NCBI GenBank assembly: GCA_020055645.1
Contig: CM034546.1
Location: 24,428,001 to 24,492,000, forward strand
From: Tomocerus qinae
Taxonomy: Eukaryota; Arthropoda; Collembola; Entomobryomorpha; Tomoceridae
DNA: 64,000 nucleotides
Reading direction: 5' to 3'
A program made the translations under genes and the position numbers. The notes below the pieces were generated by a model. It did not search any database. It was not told where the DNA came from and worked only from the letters and a program-made list of their open reading frames with translations. The first letter of the stretch is position 1, and each line of letters opens with the position of its first letter. This document shows positions 12,101 to 24,163 of the stretch, piece by piece.

Positions 12101-14530
12101 GCTATTAAAAGGAAAATTGAATTCCAAATAATCAAAGACGTACTAATTCGTGTTTTGTATACTATTTTAAACATTATTTTTGCAATAATTAAACAATTTT
12201 ATCATTTAATTTTCAGTGAAAACAATTCTTTGAAATCAGCCGACGAAAACCATTATTTAGAAGAGGAGACTATTGTTCTGCCGAGTCCGACCGGGATTGA
12301 AGAATTGTGGGATTGTGATATTAGGTCTCAGTCAGTGGCGACGAATTTATCCACCCAAGATTTAATTTTTGATTCCATAAATACCGAACCAGTCGTGACA
12401 TTTATTTGTCGCGAAAATATTATCGGCAAAGTGAAGCAAAGGGTGGACTCTGCATTTAGAGTACATACGGAATTGTTTGAAAGACAATTACGTCAGAAAA
12501 TGAACGATATTTGGCAGAGCTTAGATAGGGGAAATTGGGAAGTGGAAAAAGAAAACGAATTAAAACGAATCTCAGAAGAGCTCAAATCTATTGCCAATTC
12601 TTGCCCAAGCATATCTTGTGATGGTAATTGTATTGAAGTGCTTCGGTTGAAAGAACGCCTCCTTCATGAATCGGAAGGCAAGAATAGTTATCTTGAGGCA
12701 GAACAAACTGTGAATATGTACATTAAAAAGACGAGGGACTCTACGGTGAAGCATTTAAATCAAATGGCCGAAGCAATTAAAATGAAACATGGATGGTCTT
12801 GCCAATTTGATGCCATAATTGAGAGCATTTTGACTGAGAAATTGAGAGTTAAAACCAACTACTCGGAAATGGAGAGGAAATTGATGGTGGATGAAATTTG
12901 GTTTCGAGTTAAGGAAGAAGTGTCGGCGCAATTACAAGTTACTCCTGCGGATCGAATGATTATCCAAGAAGTCAAAATTGAATACGAATGCATTTCAAAG
13001 GTTTATCGGAGAATTGAAAATTGCAGGTCGACTAATATTCAGTTTCCCAAACTAGGAAAGATGGAGGCCATTGAATTTACTGTATTGGAACGAGGAGTCA
13101 ATATGGGAAAGGATATTTTAGGTTGCAAACGACAACATTCCATTTTGAACTTTCAACAAGTAACTCATCTGGAATTGGAATTAAATGAATTTCCGAACCA
13201 TCTTTTGGTGGAATATAAAACTGAACGGTTCGAATTCGGGATGGTGCGGAAGCTAAAAATTAAAACTTGTTCCCTTTTGGACAACTTCGAGAAGATACAT
13301 GGAAAACTGCTCAAGGATTTTAAATGGGAGGTCCACATTTACGCCCTGATGAAACTAATTCAAGTTATGACTGCCAAAGAGGACATTTGGAATAAAAACA
13401 ACAATCCCTTTTTCATCTTGTGTGCAAATGAAAAAACCTACAAAAATGTAAACAAACTTGATATATTGATTTACCAAAAATTTAAAATAATAACCGACTA
13501 AACTAACTAATAGCAAATCTTATTATTTTTACAGAAAATTTACATTCGACTCAGGTATGGATTTGGTTTTGAGGCAGAAAGCAGAATTATCAGTGAAGCT
13601 CTTGTGACAGCCATATTAATCCGAGGTGAAAATCTCGGGAATCGTTGGTATATCGACTATATCAAATCGATCAGTTGGCTAACTAGCAGCGAAATGGTCC
13701 GATTTCAATATTTTCAAGATCTCGCCACACTTGCTCAAGATATACAGAAAGGGAGACTTAGAGAAAAAGAACTTATAGAAAAATCTTTGACATATTTTAT
13801 CAATCCAAAATGGTCAATTGAATCTTGGTTTAAGGCAGAGTTGGATTCAACACCCACGAAAATGGCGGTCGACAAATACTTGGAACTCGTGAACACGGAA
13901 TTCAAAATTGTCGTTCAGGAAATTCGATACAAGGAAAGTAGCCAAGAAATGAAGAGCTACATCAGTTCATATTTGGCCCAAACAGAAGGCATCGACATGG
14001 GTTACAATCCAGGAGTAGATTTGAACGATGGGACGTTGGTCGAATTAAAAACCCTCAAAGTTATAATAGTGAAAGAAATGGAGAGAACTAAGGCTTCTCT
14101 CCAAGAAGATGTGGAAATCACGAAATCTTCAGTCCATTCGGAATTAACTAACTTATTAGGGTGTACCGAACATTGTTTCTGGTGCGGTAGCTTATGCTTT
14201 GGAGAGGTGGGTCATACCGAAAATATTGGTATAACCAAGAAGCATCGCACATGCCATCAGCCTGCAGGCCTTGCGGGGACCAATGATAAAGATTCAGGAC
14301 ATTTGCTGGGCACCTCGTGTGACAATTTCGGAGAAAACTGGACCGTATATTGGGCCAGGAATCCAGGGGGAATGTCCTGGACAACCGCTAAATTGCACGA
14401 AGATTTTGCTAACTGGAATTTTACATCTGATAATGGGCCAGAATATAAGAAGCTGATGGAATGGTTTTTCGTTCTACTACGTAATGATATCACCAAATCC
14501 GAAACCAAATTTTGTCGACAGACAAATTAA
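9159..14530 (+). CDS. PEK/PKR-like kinase fused to a VLIG/GVIN-type C-terminal tail (eight exons, 1,434 aa)
   Basis: Exons: 9159-10278, 10371-10524, 10602-11079, 11144-11308, 11400-11496, 11659-11722, 12217-13447, 13535-14530. All introns are GT-AG, phases agree and the total is 4,305 nt. Residues 1-298 form a mostly helical N-terminal domain with a Gly/Ala/Pro-rich stretch near 45-80. Residues 299-356 are a heptad coiled coil (repeated VGEKV). Residues 393-670 are a kinase: G-loop GCGVFG (401-406), K423, E432, HRDLKPAN (524-531), DLG (552-554), SPE (581-583). YREINCL, NAW and IQMELC resemble the eIF2alpha-kinase (PEK) group, and all catalytic residues are kept, so activity is likely. Residues 694-1434 are helical and end in the VLIG/GVIN-type zinc motif with C1313, C1317, C1320, C1324, H1330, H1340, H1344 and HQPAGLAG. 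No GTPase domain is present. A cytosolic stress or immune kinase is an inference. Confidence 0.85.
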
Positions 14531-15178
14531 CAATGACAGAAAGAAATGATTCCAAAAGTCTAAAAAAAATTTCATATTTCTTAAATATTAAACGTGTTAC
14601 ATGAATTTCTATTTTCTCCCATTTTTTGAATATTGCATATGGTGTTTGTTTAATACATATTTGCTCTCGATATTCGTCTCTAGCATACGTCTTAAGAGTG
14701 CCCTTTATCATGTTTTAAAATCGTGCTCGACTTGATCTCATACTCTGTGATATTTCTCAATATCTACGATAGCTACAAAGACGAATGATGGCTCAAAAAT
14801 AAGCCTATAGCATTTGGGGGTTACCCAAAAGGGGAAATTTCAAAATTTTATTTAGATCGCTAACAGTGAGGACATTTGCTGAGGTTATCTTTACGGCTTT
14901 CCCCAAACAGATATCCAAAATCCGCCTCTTTGTGTAACCAAGTCATTAGATTATCTTATTTTTGACCGATCGCATGACACCTTAGCTAAATTATTGTAGA
15001 ATTGGCCCTGCATCGCAAATAAATTTCGAAAAAAATTACATTTAAATGTGTACAATTAACTCGCTCTGTGAGTTCCATCATCCGTTCGTAGGTGCCTCAA
15101 TGGTATGACCGTTGGAAATGACGTCAGATTGTGCGTGATACTGTGAATATATGTATGTATGTATGTATTTATTATGAT
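14531..15178. other. Intergenic between the kinase gene and a hAT-type element
   Basis: This contains the 3' untranslated region of the kinase fusion gene and a short TATG microsatellite near 15151-15168. No further gene is seen. Confidence 0.5.
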
Positions 15179-16342
15179 CAGACGTCGGAATTTTATTTAA
15201 GTAAAATTTTTACAGCGTTCTCATAGAGTTCTGAGACTTCGAATCTACACGAATCATGCACTGAGGATTTCAAAAATATAAATGTGTTAGTAAACTTTTT
15301 TACACTTTTGAGTTATAAAAAAATTTAAAGTTTTAGTAAATTTTTTTTATATAAAAAAAGTTTACATAAAATTTTCGACATAAAAAAATTTTTAAGAAAA
15401 TATTTTGGCAATTTCCAGAATATTGTATATTCAAATTTTTTTTTCAAAATTCTGAAAATGAAACTTACAATAAAATAAATGCATTTGCATAAATTATCTT
15501 TTCAATAAGCCAACAGTGACCAAGATTATCCAAGGTTAAGCGGAGCTTTCAAACATTACATTTTAGTGTCGCTGTAGTTGGAGTTGAATTACCAGAAAAA
15601 TTGCAATATGCAGAAAATAAAACTGACAATTTCCGTCTTTATTTCTTGTCGATTGAATTTATTCTGTTATACCAATTATTGTTATAACATTTTAGTATGT
15701 ACAAGGCATTTTTGAGTCCACAGCGACAAAAAATGAGCATGGAAAATATTGAAATGTCAATGGTTTCACCTTATTTTTTATCCACAAGATTTTTCCATGG
15801 GTGTAATTTAGCCCGTTTTGTTGACTTTATTTAATTTCAATTTTAAAAATTAAATTTACGATTTAAGATAATAAGAACGATATTACCTTTGGATTGAATT
15901 TTAAGGTTCGATTTTAAATTGGTCTGGAATTTAAGAAGTTAAGATTCGATATTTAGTTTGGATTAAAATTTAATATTACAATTTATGATTTTAAGATGGC
16001 AAGTTTGGATTAAATTTTTATATTATTGAAATGTGTATGATTTTAAGATGGTAAGTTTGGATTTTAAAATTGAAGATTAAATGTACAATAATACATGCAG
16101 TTCTTATTTATCACTTGATTATTTAGGTAGAGTTTCTGGCTTTTGATTTTTCAATATGTCAATAGATAATATTTTTGCCGAAATCAAAAAAAATATTTGG
16201 AGCAAATTCTTCTATTTTTGGTAAATTTTTATAAAAACTTTTTGCCATTTTTGGTAAAATTTTATGAAAAATTTTTGCCATTTTTTGGAAAATTTTTGTG
16301 TAAATTTTTTGCGTTTTTAAATAAATAAAATTCCGACGTATG
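15179..16342. mobile_element. hAT-type non-autonomous element, copy 1
   Basis: It begins CAGACGTCGGAATTTTATTT and ends with the near inverse ...CCGACGTATG. It is flanked by the exact 8-bp direct repeat ATTATGAT (15171-15178 and 16343-16350), the target-duplication length of hAT elements. The interior is AT-rich with subrepeats (ATTTTAAGATGG blocks at about 15990-16055) and no transposase. A second copy lies inverted at 55184-56386. Confidence 0.85.
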
Positions 16343-16619
16343 ATTATGATCAACTTCTCATTACAGTGTACATGAGCCCTTAAGTTGAAAAGTCACAGGT
16401 TTACATAGGTAGACATAACACTGGTTTTGCATTTAAGGCATATACATGGAATATTTATTATTACTTATTTAAAGACATTAGTTTTATATGTTATACTTAG
16501 GTACTATAGGTACATTTCGTTGAATCAATAACAATAATTGTAATTTTATACACACTTTAGTTAATAGGACTTAGATCACTTATATTAAAATCAATGCATG
16601 ACAAGTTACACTTCTTTTT

Positions 16620-17872
16620 GGAGTTTTGATTATCAGTTGAGAGTTAATTTTGTTTCGCAAATTTGTTGTTGTAGTAGGTACATTTTTAATTCTTTACTGA
16701 ATGAGATAACATTATCATTCTCTTGAAGCGAAGATGGGAGACAGTTCCAAGTTCACGAAGCAATACTCTCTAAGACCCTTTCACTATATTTATTTTTATG
16801 AACACCTTTACAAAAAAGCTCATCTTTATTTCTAGTATCATAATTATGGATTGTGCTCTTTTTAACAAAATAATTCTCGAAGTAACGAGGACAAGAGTTG
16901 TAAATTACAGAATGCCCAAAAGTGAGTAAATTTTTTGTGAACATTTCATGTGGAAATAACCAATTTAATTTTACTGAAATTGTCTCTTTAATATTCTCAT
17001 ACCACAACCTTTGTAGATCATACGGCCAGCCCTCCGCATCCTAAGTACGTTACCAACTATTTTTAACTCTTTTTTGTTTGCCGATCCCCACACTATAGCC
17101 ATGTAGTTAATAACTGGGATAAGATATGCATTACACATAAGCATGATAATATTTTTAGGAAATAGATCTCTCATTGGGTACAATGATTTGATTATTGAAT
17201 GACACCTAAAATATATTCTATTTATTTCAGCTCTCTAGGAAAGTACTGGATCGAGAACTACACCTAACGTTTCAAACCGGTCGCTATTTTTAATAGTTAT
17301 GCCGTCTACTTCAATGACAAATTCTCCAATAGTAGACACTTGCTCAGGGTTGCCAATAGCCATCATTTGTGTTTTAGAGAGATTTAGTGACATGCCATTA
17401 TCTATCATCCATTTGTTGACAAATTGTAAGTCATCTATTAGATTATTTTTAATTTTTTCAAAATCTTTAGGTTTGCCTGATATACAAAGATTTGTGTCAT
17501 CCGCAAATAGAATTGCTATACATTTCTGTAAGACCAGTGGCAAATCATTTATGTAGATGGCAAAGATTAGATTCGAACATATTCCACCTTGTGGACAGCC
17601 CCGTGCAGTGAAAATGACCTTAGAATTCATTCCATTTTTCCCCTTAACAAATTGGAACCTTGTAGACAGGTACGACTCAAACCATTTAGGGTCCACACCG
17701 TACCATTTAAGTTTTTCGATGAAGAATTCTCTCACAATAGTGTCATATGGTTTCCTCATATCCAATGCTACTATTATACAGATGTTTCCAATTGCAAATT
17801 GTTTGTGAATTATGTCAGTTAATGCCAAAATAGCGTGCTTTGTAGAATGTTGTTTCCTTAAACCATTTGAGC
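16620..17872 (-). pseudogene. Degenerate non-LTR retrotransposon reverse transcriptase
   Basis: Reading on the minus strand from about 17872, the frame carries KQHSTKHAILALTD, then the RT core with VALDMRKPYDT (motif A region), GCPQGG (motif B) and LFADDT (catalytic FADD), and continues through LSKTQMM and LGVVLDP. An in-frame TAG follows near 17235, where such elements continue. Further matches then appear in shifted frames: PVINYMAIVWGSA, then LNWLFPHEM and YDTRNKDELF near 16971-16753. This is the order of the RT C-terminal and thumb region in CR1/Jockey-type LINEs. The 5' part (endonuclease, ORF1) is absent, so the copy is 5'-truncated and dead. Exact clade is not assigned. Confidence 0.85.
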
Positions 17873-17889
17873 TTTATATAGTAGATTTT

Positions 17890-18514
17890 CATTTTCAAAG
17901 TAATTTGTTAATTGGATGAAAACCGTCTTTAAATGAATTTGGATAGAAATGGTTGGACTGAGATGGGGCGAAAATGTTCAGGTAAAGTAGGATCAAATAC
18001 TTTAGGAATTGGTGTAACAGCACTGCATTTAAAGGGAGTCGGAATATGTTTAGGTAATAGTAATTTAGTATTGTTTCCTGACACTTACAAAACACAAACA
18101 AACCTAACAAACTGATGTCTATTTATGTGAAGAGAGAGATAGACATTTATTATTTTCTCGAAGTCAGTAAAAATTCATTATTTTTAAAATGTTGTCATTA
18201 TCTTTAATAGAAATTGTCTTTAAAAATTAAAGTAAAATGACAGTAAATAAATGAAAGTCATTAGTAAAATAAAGTACAGTAGTTTAAGGCTACTGACAGA
18301 AAATAATGAAAGTTTCCTTGACTGAATGAAACAAGAAAGTTAAAATATGCACCCATTAAGGCTAAGGTCTAAAAGTTTTAAAAGCCTGAGATTGTTTTTG
18401 CCACAAATGGGAATGTTGCTAGGTAGCCAGAAAAGATTAACATAGAGGGTAAATGTGAATCGAGAAAATTCGATTTTTTTGAAAATTTCCGAAGGACAAA
18501 AATGTGAAATGTTC
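17890..18514. other. Intergenic, nothing recognised
   Basis: AT-rich DNA between the RT remnant and the next hAT-like element. The short open frames here are without features; the first part could be more of the same retroelement beyond recognition. Confidence 0.4.
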
Positions 18515-18522
18515 CATATAAC

Positions 18523-19197
18523 CAAGGGAGTATCTAGAAATTGAATCTAGGGGGTGCTGATTTCTAAAATGGGTCCTGCATAAGTCAAATAAATTAGAAC
18601 GCCACAATATAATGCCAAAAATACGACGCGGAAAAAATTTATGAATTTCAACAATCTTCTTTTATAAAAAATCCACTTTCGAGATTTAGGGGGAGTGGGT
18701 GTAGTACCCCTTCTAAATACGTCATTTGATTGTCATTATCCACTCAGTTCGGCAGATTTAATTTTAAGTGTTTTAAACAGAAAACCTCATTTCATAAGTG
18801 GCCAATTAAATTGTTCGATACATTTCGTTTTAGATAATCATCATATTATTTAGAGATCATTAGATAATCTCAAATCCTAATAAGGTTCAATATAAGAAAA
18901 AAGGATTCGAAAATGGTCGAACATCTTCGAAAGCGCTCGAACAATTTGAAAGCGCTTGAGTATTTTCGAAAGCGCTCGAACATATTAGTAATTGCTCAAA
19001 CAGATTCGAAAATGCTCGAAAATAAGATACATAATATATGCAATTGTGGCTTACGAAATCAACAATATGTTCCTCACAATTTAGGGTTAAATAATTAAAT
19101 AGTAAATAAATGGTGAGAACACGATAATATCTAGTATGTTTTCACAATTTTAAGGGGGTGCTTAAGCACCCTAGCACCCCCCCTAAATACGTCCTTG
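18523..19197. mobile_element. hAT-type non-autonomous element (CAAGG ends), 675 bp
   Basis: It starts CAAGGGAGTATCTAG and ends AAATACGTCCTTG, an imperfect inverted pair. Both sides carry the exact 8-bp repeat CATATAAC (18515-18522 and 19198-19205). Next to each end is a G/C-rich block (AGGGGGTGCT and AGCACCCCCC). The interior includes a short tandem of TTCGAAAGCGCTCGAACA-like units at about 18905-19025. No transposase is present. Confidence 0.8.
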
Positions 19198-19205
19198 CAT
19201 ATAAC

Positions 19206-19731
19206 TACAATACAATAGGTTAAGAAGAATTTTTTAAAACCAGAGGTACTATATAAAATTGGGAATCAAAGTGCAATTCAGTGTAAATTGATACTTGTGT
19301 ACCAACGGCAGAGAACCAGTTCAATCTGAAATCTGCACTTTTATTGAACTACAATTACGATACCTGGAAACTAATGCGGCAAGTCTGTAAAGACGGCCTT
19401 CTTAAGTATCTAAAGCGTTTGTATGATTTTATTCATCAGCATTGACGGAATATCTTGCAATTAGATAGAAAATATACGTATTTTGTCGATTTTAACAACC
19501 AAAAGTTTAATATATGTTCCTCTATTATGATATCCCAGTTCTAACCCGAAACTATACCGATACCCGGATAGTTTCATAAATGATCATTCCGACAATATTT
19601 ATAAATAAAGGGATAAAATAATTGTGCTAAAAGTTTATTTTTAATTCATGAAATATTAAAGTTGAAAATACTGTAGATTTAAAATTCATTATCAAAAGAG
19701 AGAATAATTGCTATTTGTTTTTAAACAGACT
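19206..19731. other. Intergenic, downstream of the SmydA gene
   Basis: This holds the presumed 3' untranslated region of the minus-strand SmydA gene. No other feature is recognised. Confidence 0.45.
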
Positions 19732-21842
19732 TTATAGTAACGCCACCTGTTTAGAAATGTCGAGAGTGGCAAAATCATGTTTTATTTCATTAAGAGTTCG
19801 TAAACGGGCGCCTCCATCAGCAATTTCGTTTTTATAATATTCTAGAAACTCATAAGCTTCTCTGAAGTAGGGTACGCTCAATTTGATTTCTTCAAGCAAT
19901 TCTTCAGTCAAACATAGCATTGCCAAAGTCTTCAACGCAAACAGTATGTCCATCTTTGTAGTGCCTATGAATACAGAAGAAAAATTTTCATTATTTTGAA
20001 CCAAACTAGGAAGTAAAACCATGATTTTATCAGGGAAATAAAAATTAACAAAGACTCACAGCATAAATAAGAGAGTCCTGGAAAAGTAATTTCATTAACC
20101 GAGAGCTGATGCTCTAAATGTAATTTAAAGGCGTCAACGTCCATGGGACCAATTACGACCAAGCATCTAGTTACTTGCTCAACTGCTTTAAGAATGACAA
20201 AATGATTCTTGTGTAATACTTTCCCCGAGTTTTCCTTAATTATCGATTGGTAAAACGCGATGTCATCCCGAGGTGGCTTTTCAATAACAAAGTCCATCAG
20301 TTTTTGTATTTCAGGAAGAAATGTTGAAGCGCGGACGGTCTTAGAACATCGATTGCACTTCCAAGACGCCTTTCTTCCGAGGAAAAGAGGATCTTCTGGT
20401 AACATGAACCCAGAATTGGAAGTCTTGAACAACTCTTGGTTGTCCGATTCCGCATAACAGGAAGAGCAGGTCACAGCTGACATGTAAGTGCCCAACTCAG
20501 TCGGGTCGACGCATCTCTTGCACTTACACACGAAGAACTTCAATTCCCTTAGACATTTTTGTCGATCAGCTGTTCCAACGTAGGGCTGTCCAAAGTAGCC
20601 TATAGTCAATGGTTCTCCCTTTTTAATGGCAGTAGCAGTTCGCACTTGCATTTTAAAATCCGGAGACTGAGGAATGATTGAGTTGGAACAGTTTGGAGCA
20701 CAAGAGTGCGAGAATTTACTGGCTTTTATATAGGTACAGTGGATGGCAGATCTAACACAATTTAAACATTCAATTATTGAACACAACAATATAATTATTT
20801 TAGTATATTAACTTAGAACTCACCTGTCTGTAATGCTTTCACACCGAAATGAGTTTATCTTCCTCACCCAAGGAAGGGCAAATGCATCTTTGTCTGAAAT
20901 TCCCATTAAATTGAAATCAAAATGATATTTTATTGTGCATGCGTCTTCAACATTTATTTCGTCATCTTCAGCTGATTGGACAATTTTCGGCACGCTCTGC
21001 AGTTTCATCAGATCTTCGTATATCTTCTTATTGGTTTCTTTTAATGTTTTGGCACGAGTTATGTCAACAGCTAAATCGATCCGATTTGGAGCAATAAATG
21101 TTGTAATTGGAGGAAATGAAAATCCAAACTCTTTAAAAACTCTGCACTCACTGTCTACATGAATAGGTTTCTAAAAAATGATATTTTATAATAATTAGTA
21201 ATTTAATTTCACTTAATATTCAAGTATAAGCTTTAGCATTTTATAGCTGCTTACTTTTGCACATTCTTCATCACACATTGGCCACTTACAACGTCCACAT
21301 CGATAAAAATTTGTCTTCAAATTTATAAACATCCCACAAGCCAGACAAATCGCCTTGGACAAATACGAATCTTTGAAAGACTCGAGAGGCCAGTGAATAC
21401 TCTTAAGTGCTGGGGATTCATTCAAAAGAAGAGTTCCTGGCTCTAGGTCACGGCCTGCAACCCATTGCTTGCCGAAGATTGGGTCATCTTGGATTACCAT
21501 AATTGGCGAACAAGTCTTCTTGTGGTCCTTCCAGTTTTCCTTTTGATGCTCCGGTGAACAGTAAAATGTCGTCTGGCAACTCGAACATCGCTTTGACGCT
21601 TCTTTATTGCACACAATGCAATTCTAAAATCAAAGTAAATATCAGTAAAACGAAAATGCTATTTGTTAGCACTCGGTTACATATTATGATAAAAATCATT
21701 TACTCAATCCAAATTTAAAAATTGTAGGGAATTTTGAAACTAAAGTATGAAAAGACCGTAAACCTGGACATTCAACATTACAATACAACCAACAACTGTT
21801 TCTTTAACAGAAATCATCAAAATGATCAAAACTACTTACCAT
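19732..21842 (-). CDS. SmydA-type MYND/SET-domain protein (five exons, 547 aa)
   Basis: Exons on the minus strand: 21842-21840 (start codon only), 21623-21255, 21170-20824, 20751-20060, 19964-19732. Phases agree and the sum is 1,644 nt. The MYND zinc finger is at residues 3-39: C3, C6, C14, C17, C23, H27, H35, C39, with H27 where many MYND fingers have cysteine, a variant I associate with the arthropod SmydA group. A split SET domain follows, starting GRDLEPGTLLLNESP, with the S-ET core at KFSHSCAPNCSNS (252-264), GEPLTIGYFG and the cysteine-rich post-SET CKCKRC. The C-terminal helical region is shorter than in SMYD4 with its TPR domain. Family members are lysine methyltransferases or regulators in the nucleus and cytosol; the substrate here is unknown. 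The first exon carries only ATG, followed by the strong donor GTAAGTAG. Confidence 0.85.
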
Positions 21843-22869
21843 AATGTTTTAAATGAAATAAGTATTACGCAAGTGTAACGTAACACCTCTCTAGCCTAGG
21901 TCCTATTCTATTTTGTTTCAACTTAGAAAAAAATATACAAAAAACAATCGGGAATACTTCTGAATTAGGGAAATGTTAGGTCGACTTTGATATTGCAGAT
22001 CACAAATCAATGTTTTCAGTTTTGGAATGAAATTAAAAGGTCACGCTGTCACGATTGATTTTTACAAACAGCAAATACCTTAAATAAAATAAGGCTTTTA
22101 ATAGAAAAGATTATTTTGTTTATGAAGTTCTTTTTTGCAATGTGGTTGCGTTGGAATGAACTGAAAGTGTTATTGCCGCTCCAAACACAAACCCAAGGAT
22201 TGATCACTCACAACTTTAGGTTCTGTCAGTCTCATTAAATACTAAGTGCAAGGGTATTGGGCTGTACAGAGCACAGTGCATAGTGCATGTAATGTATATT
22301 TCCACTTTTTGCACTAACTGCAATCACGGCCATGGCCACCCACACTGCCAACGACATTGCGAAGATTAACTCGTATAGGTATCATTATGGTTTTATAATG
22401 TTAAGAACGCTGAATTTTCTGGGTAGAGTTCATAATTTTGTTGCTCTAACTCTGAAAACAAATTATTTCTTCCATAACTACTTGAACAAAAATATTATAT
22501 TACTGACTTTGTTTCGTTGATGAAGATGGAGCAATAATGGTATCAATTTATATACCAACTGATGACATAAGCTCCAAAGAGTTTCTGCAGCATGATCTTT
22601 AACCTGGATATTTGGAAATATGTCATTAATTACATAACCAAATCTGCACGATCCAATTGCTTTTGCAGTAATGGAACGATTTTTACCAAATTGATAATTT
22701 CAGATCACAGCTATATAGTAAATGAAACCATTCTATGCGCATGGTGTATTTCTTTGTAGACTCTTGCATAATTTATGACCATTATGAATATGAAGTTCAT
22801 GTTAAGGCTCGGTGCATGCAATACTTTCATACTTTCATACTTTCATACAATGGCAATACTTTCAAAATA
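21843..22869. other. Intergenic upstream of SmydA; one possible lone exon
   Basis: The first few hundred bases should hold the SmydA promoter. At 22332 an ATG in a good context (GGCCATGGCC) opens a short GC-richer stretch encoding MATHTANDIAKINSYR and ending at a possible donor (TATAG then GTATC). This could be a first coding exon, but no partner exon was found, so it is not called as a gene. A CATACTTT triplet repeat sits at 22825-22848. Confidence 0.35.
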
Positions 22870-23275
22870 CCGTATTAATCGAATTAATTCTCCGTATTGA
22901 AATAGTGCTCCCCCCAGGTAACTATTTCGATTTTTATCGTTTTCAGGGGCAAAATAATAGCCTTTGAGAAATAATTCTCCGTATCGAAATAATTCACCAT
23001 CCCAATCTAAGTTTCATTAGGTCAGGTCAGGTTGTGGGTATATTTGAGAGGAAATTTACTTAACCCCAGTCCCCATAATGGGGAATATGATAGTCGAGGA
23101 ACAATTTACTTTTCTATGTACCCGGATTTCAATAAAAATTGACGGTTTGTAAAATATTTCTCCGTATCAAAATAATTCACCACCTGGTTAACTATTTCGA
23201 TTATCTTAGTTTTCAAGAGCTAAAAAAAGACCAATGAAACAATAACAACCCGGAGAATTAATTCGATTAATACGG
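22870..23275. mobile_element. TA-flanked miniature element (pogo/Tc1-mariner-like), copy 1
   Basis: The ends are CCGTATTAATCGAATTAATT and its inverse, flanked by TA on both sides. At 406 bp it is shorter and more diverged than the two other copies at 30762 and 36426, and it lacks their shared open frame. Confidence 0.8.
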
Positions 23276-23277
23276 TA

Positions 23278-23807
23278 TCTGTGTTAATGTAGACATATTT
23301 TGTGAATAATTGTATTATTATATAATATTATATAATAATAATTTTAATAACTCGCCCAAACTTAAATTTTTATTAAGCAATTCACAAATCCTTTAAATCT
23401 AACTATTACAGTGTAGGTACAAAATAGATCATAAAATAAGTTTATTTTTGTTTAATTGTGAATGACATATTGACAGATTGATTTATTGCAACTGAATATA
23501 TTATTAGAAATGTTGAATGTGGCCTAAACATCATTTAGATACCTATCTAAACGTATATGTCTGTTATATCTTATCTTATATCTTTAATTATAATTATATG
23601 GAGACCGTGTTTACTATTCCAATCTTTTGATAAAATGAAGTACTTAGATAAGTTTTGAATAAAATGGATTCAAGTTCCAAGTTTCATTCATTGTTCACTG
23701 ACAATTTTATACCATTAACGTTTCTTTTAACAACACAAGAACATTAATTGGTTGTTATAAACTATATATTTACTATATGCAGCTAGATATTTATTTGATA
23801 CTTTAAA
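23278..23807. other. Intergenic upstream of the Ly6 cluster
   Basis: No gene is recognised. The last ~150 bases resemble the region upstream of the Ly6 gene at 25851 (shared CCAAGTTTCATTCATTGTTC-like segment), suggesting a duplicated promoter. Confidence 0.4.
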
Positions 23808-23860
23808 ATGAAGTTATTTCTAAAAGTATTTTTGTTCACCTTCCCTCCATCTTGCATTGG
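23808..23860 (+). pseudogene. Orphan Ly6 signal-peptide exon with a dead donor
   Basis: It encodes MKLFLKVFLFTFPPSCIG, clearly related to the first exons of the three intact Ly6 genes (MKLLVAILLVAFPVSSMG and others). Where those have the donor GGTAAG or GGTAGG, this one reads GGAGAG, so normal splicing is not expected. It may be the original first exon of the decayed copy downstream, or the remains of a separate gene. Confidence 0.6.
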
Positions 23861-24097
23861 AGAGTTGTATCAACTCTTTCTTGCCTTAACATTAAATACA
23901 AAGTACTCCTCATTAAATAGTAAAATCTTTACTCTACATAAGCATAAAGTGGGGCATGCGCATGGGATTCTTTCATATTCTTGAATAAATGTTTGTATCT
24001 ATGTCCGTAATATTTTGTAATTAATGAGTAAAGGTAATATTTTGTAATTAATGAGCAAGGACTAGACTTAGACTATCAGTACTGAGTCCAATCATAG

Positions 24098-24106
24098 TAT
24101 ATAAAA
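24098..24106 (+). promoter_or_regulatory. Possible TATA box upstream of the decayed Ly6 copy
   Basis: TATATAAAA lies about 58 bases before the ATG at 24164. The spacing would suit a short 5' untranslated region. It is a weak call in AT-rich DNA. Confidence 0.3.
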
Positions 24107-24163
24107 CGATAATTTGGAAACTTCCCATGTTGCAAGTTTGCAAGTAGCGTCTAACTTTTAACT

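Noticed and set aside
22332-22379. Possible first coding exon (MATHTANDIAKINSYR)
   Set aside because: Good start context and a candidate donor, but no partner exon could be found before the Ly6 cluster.
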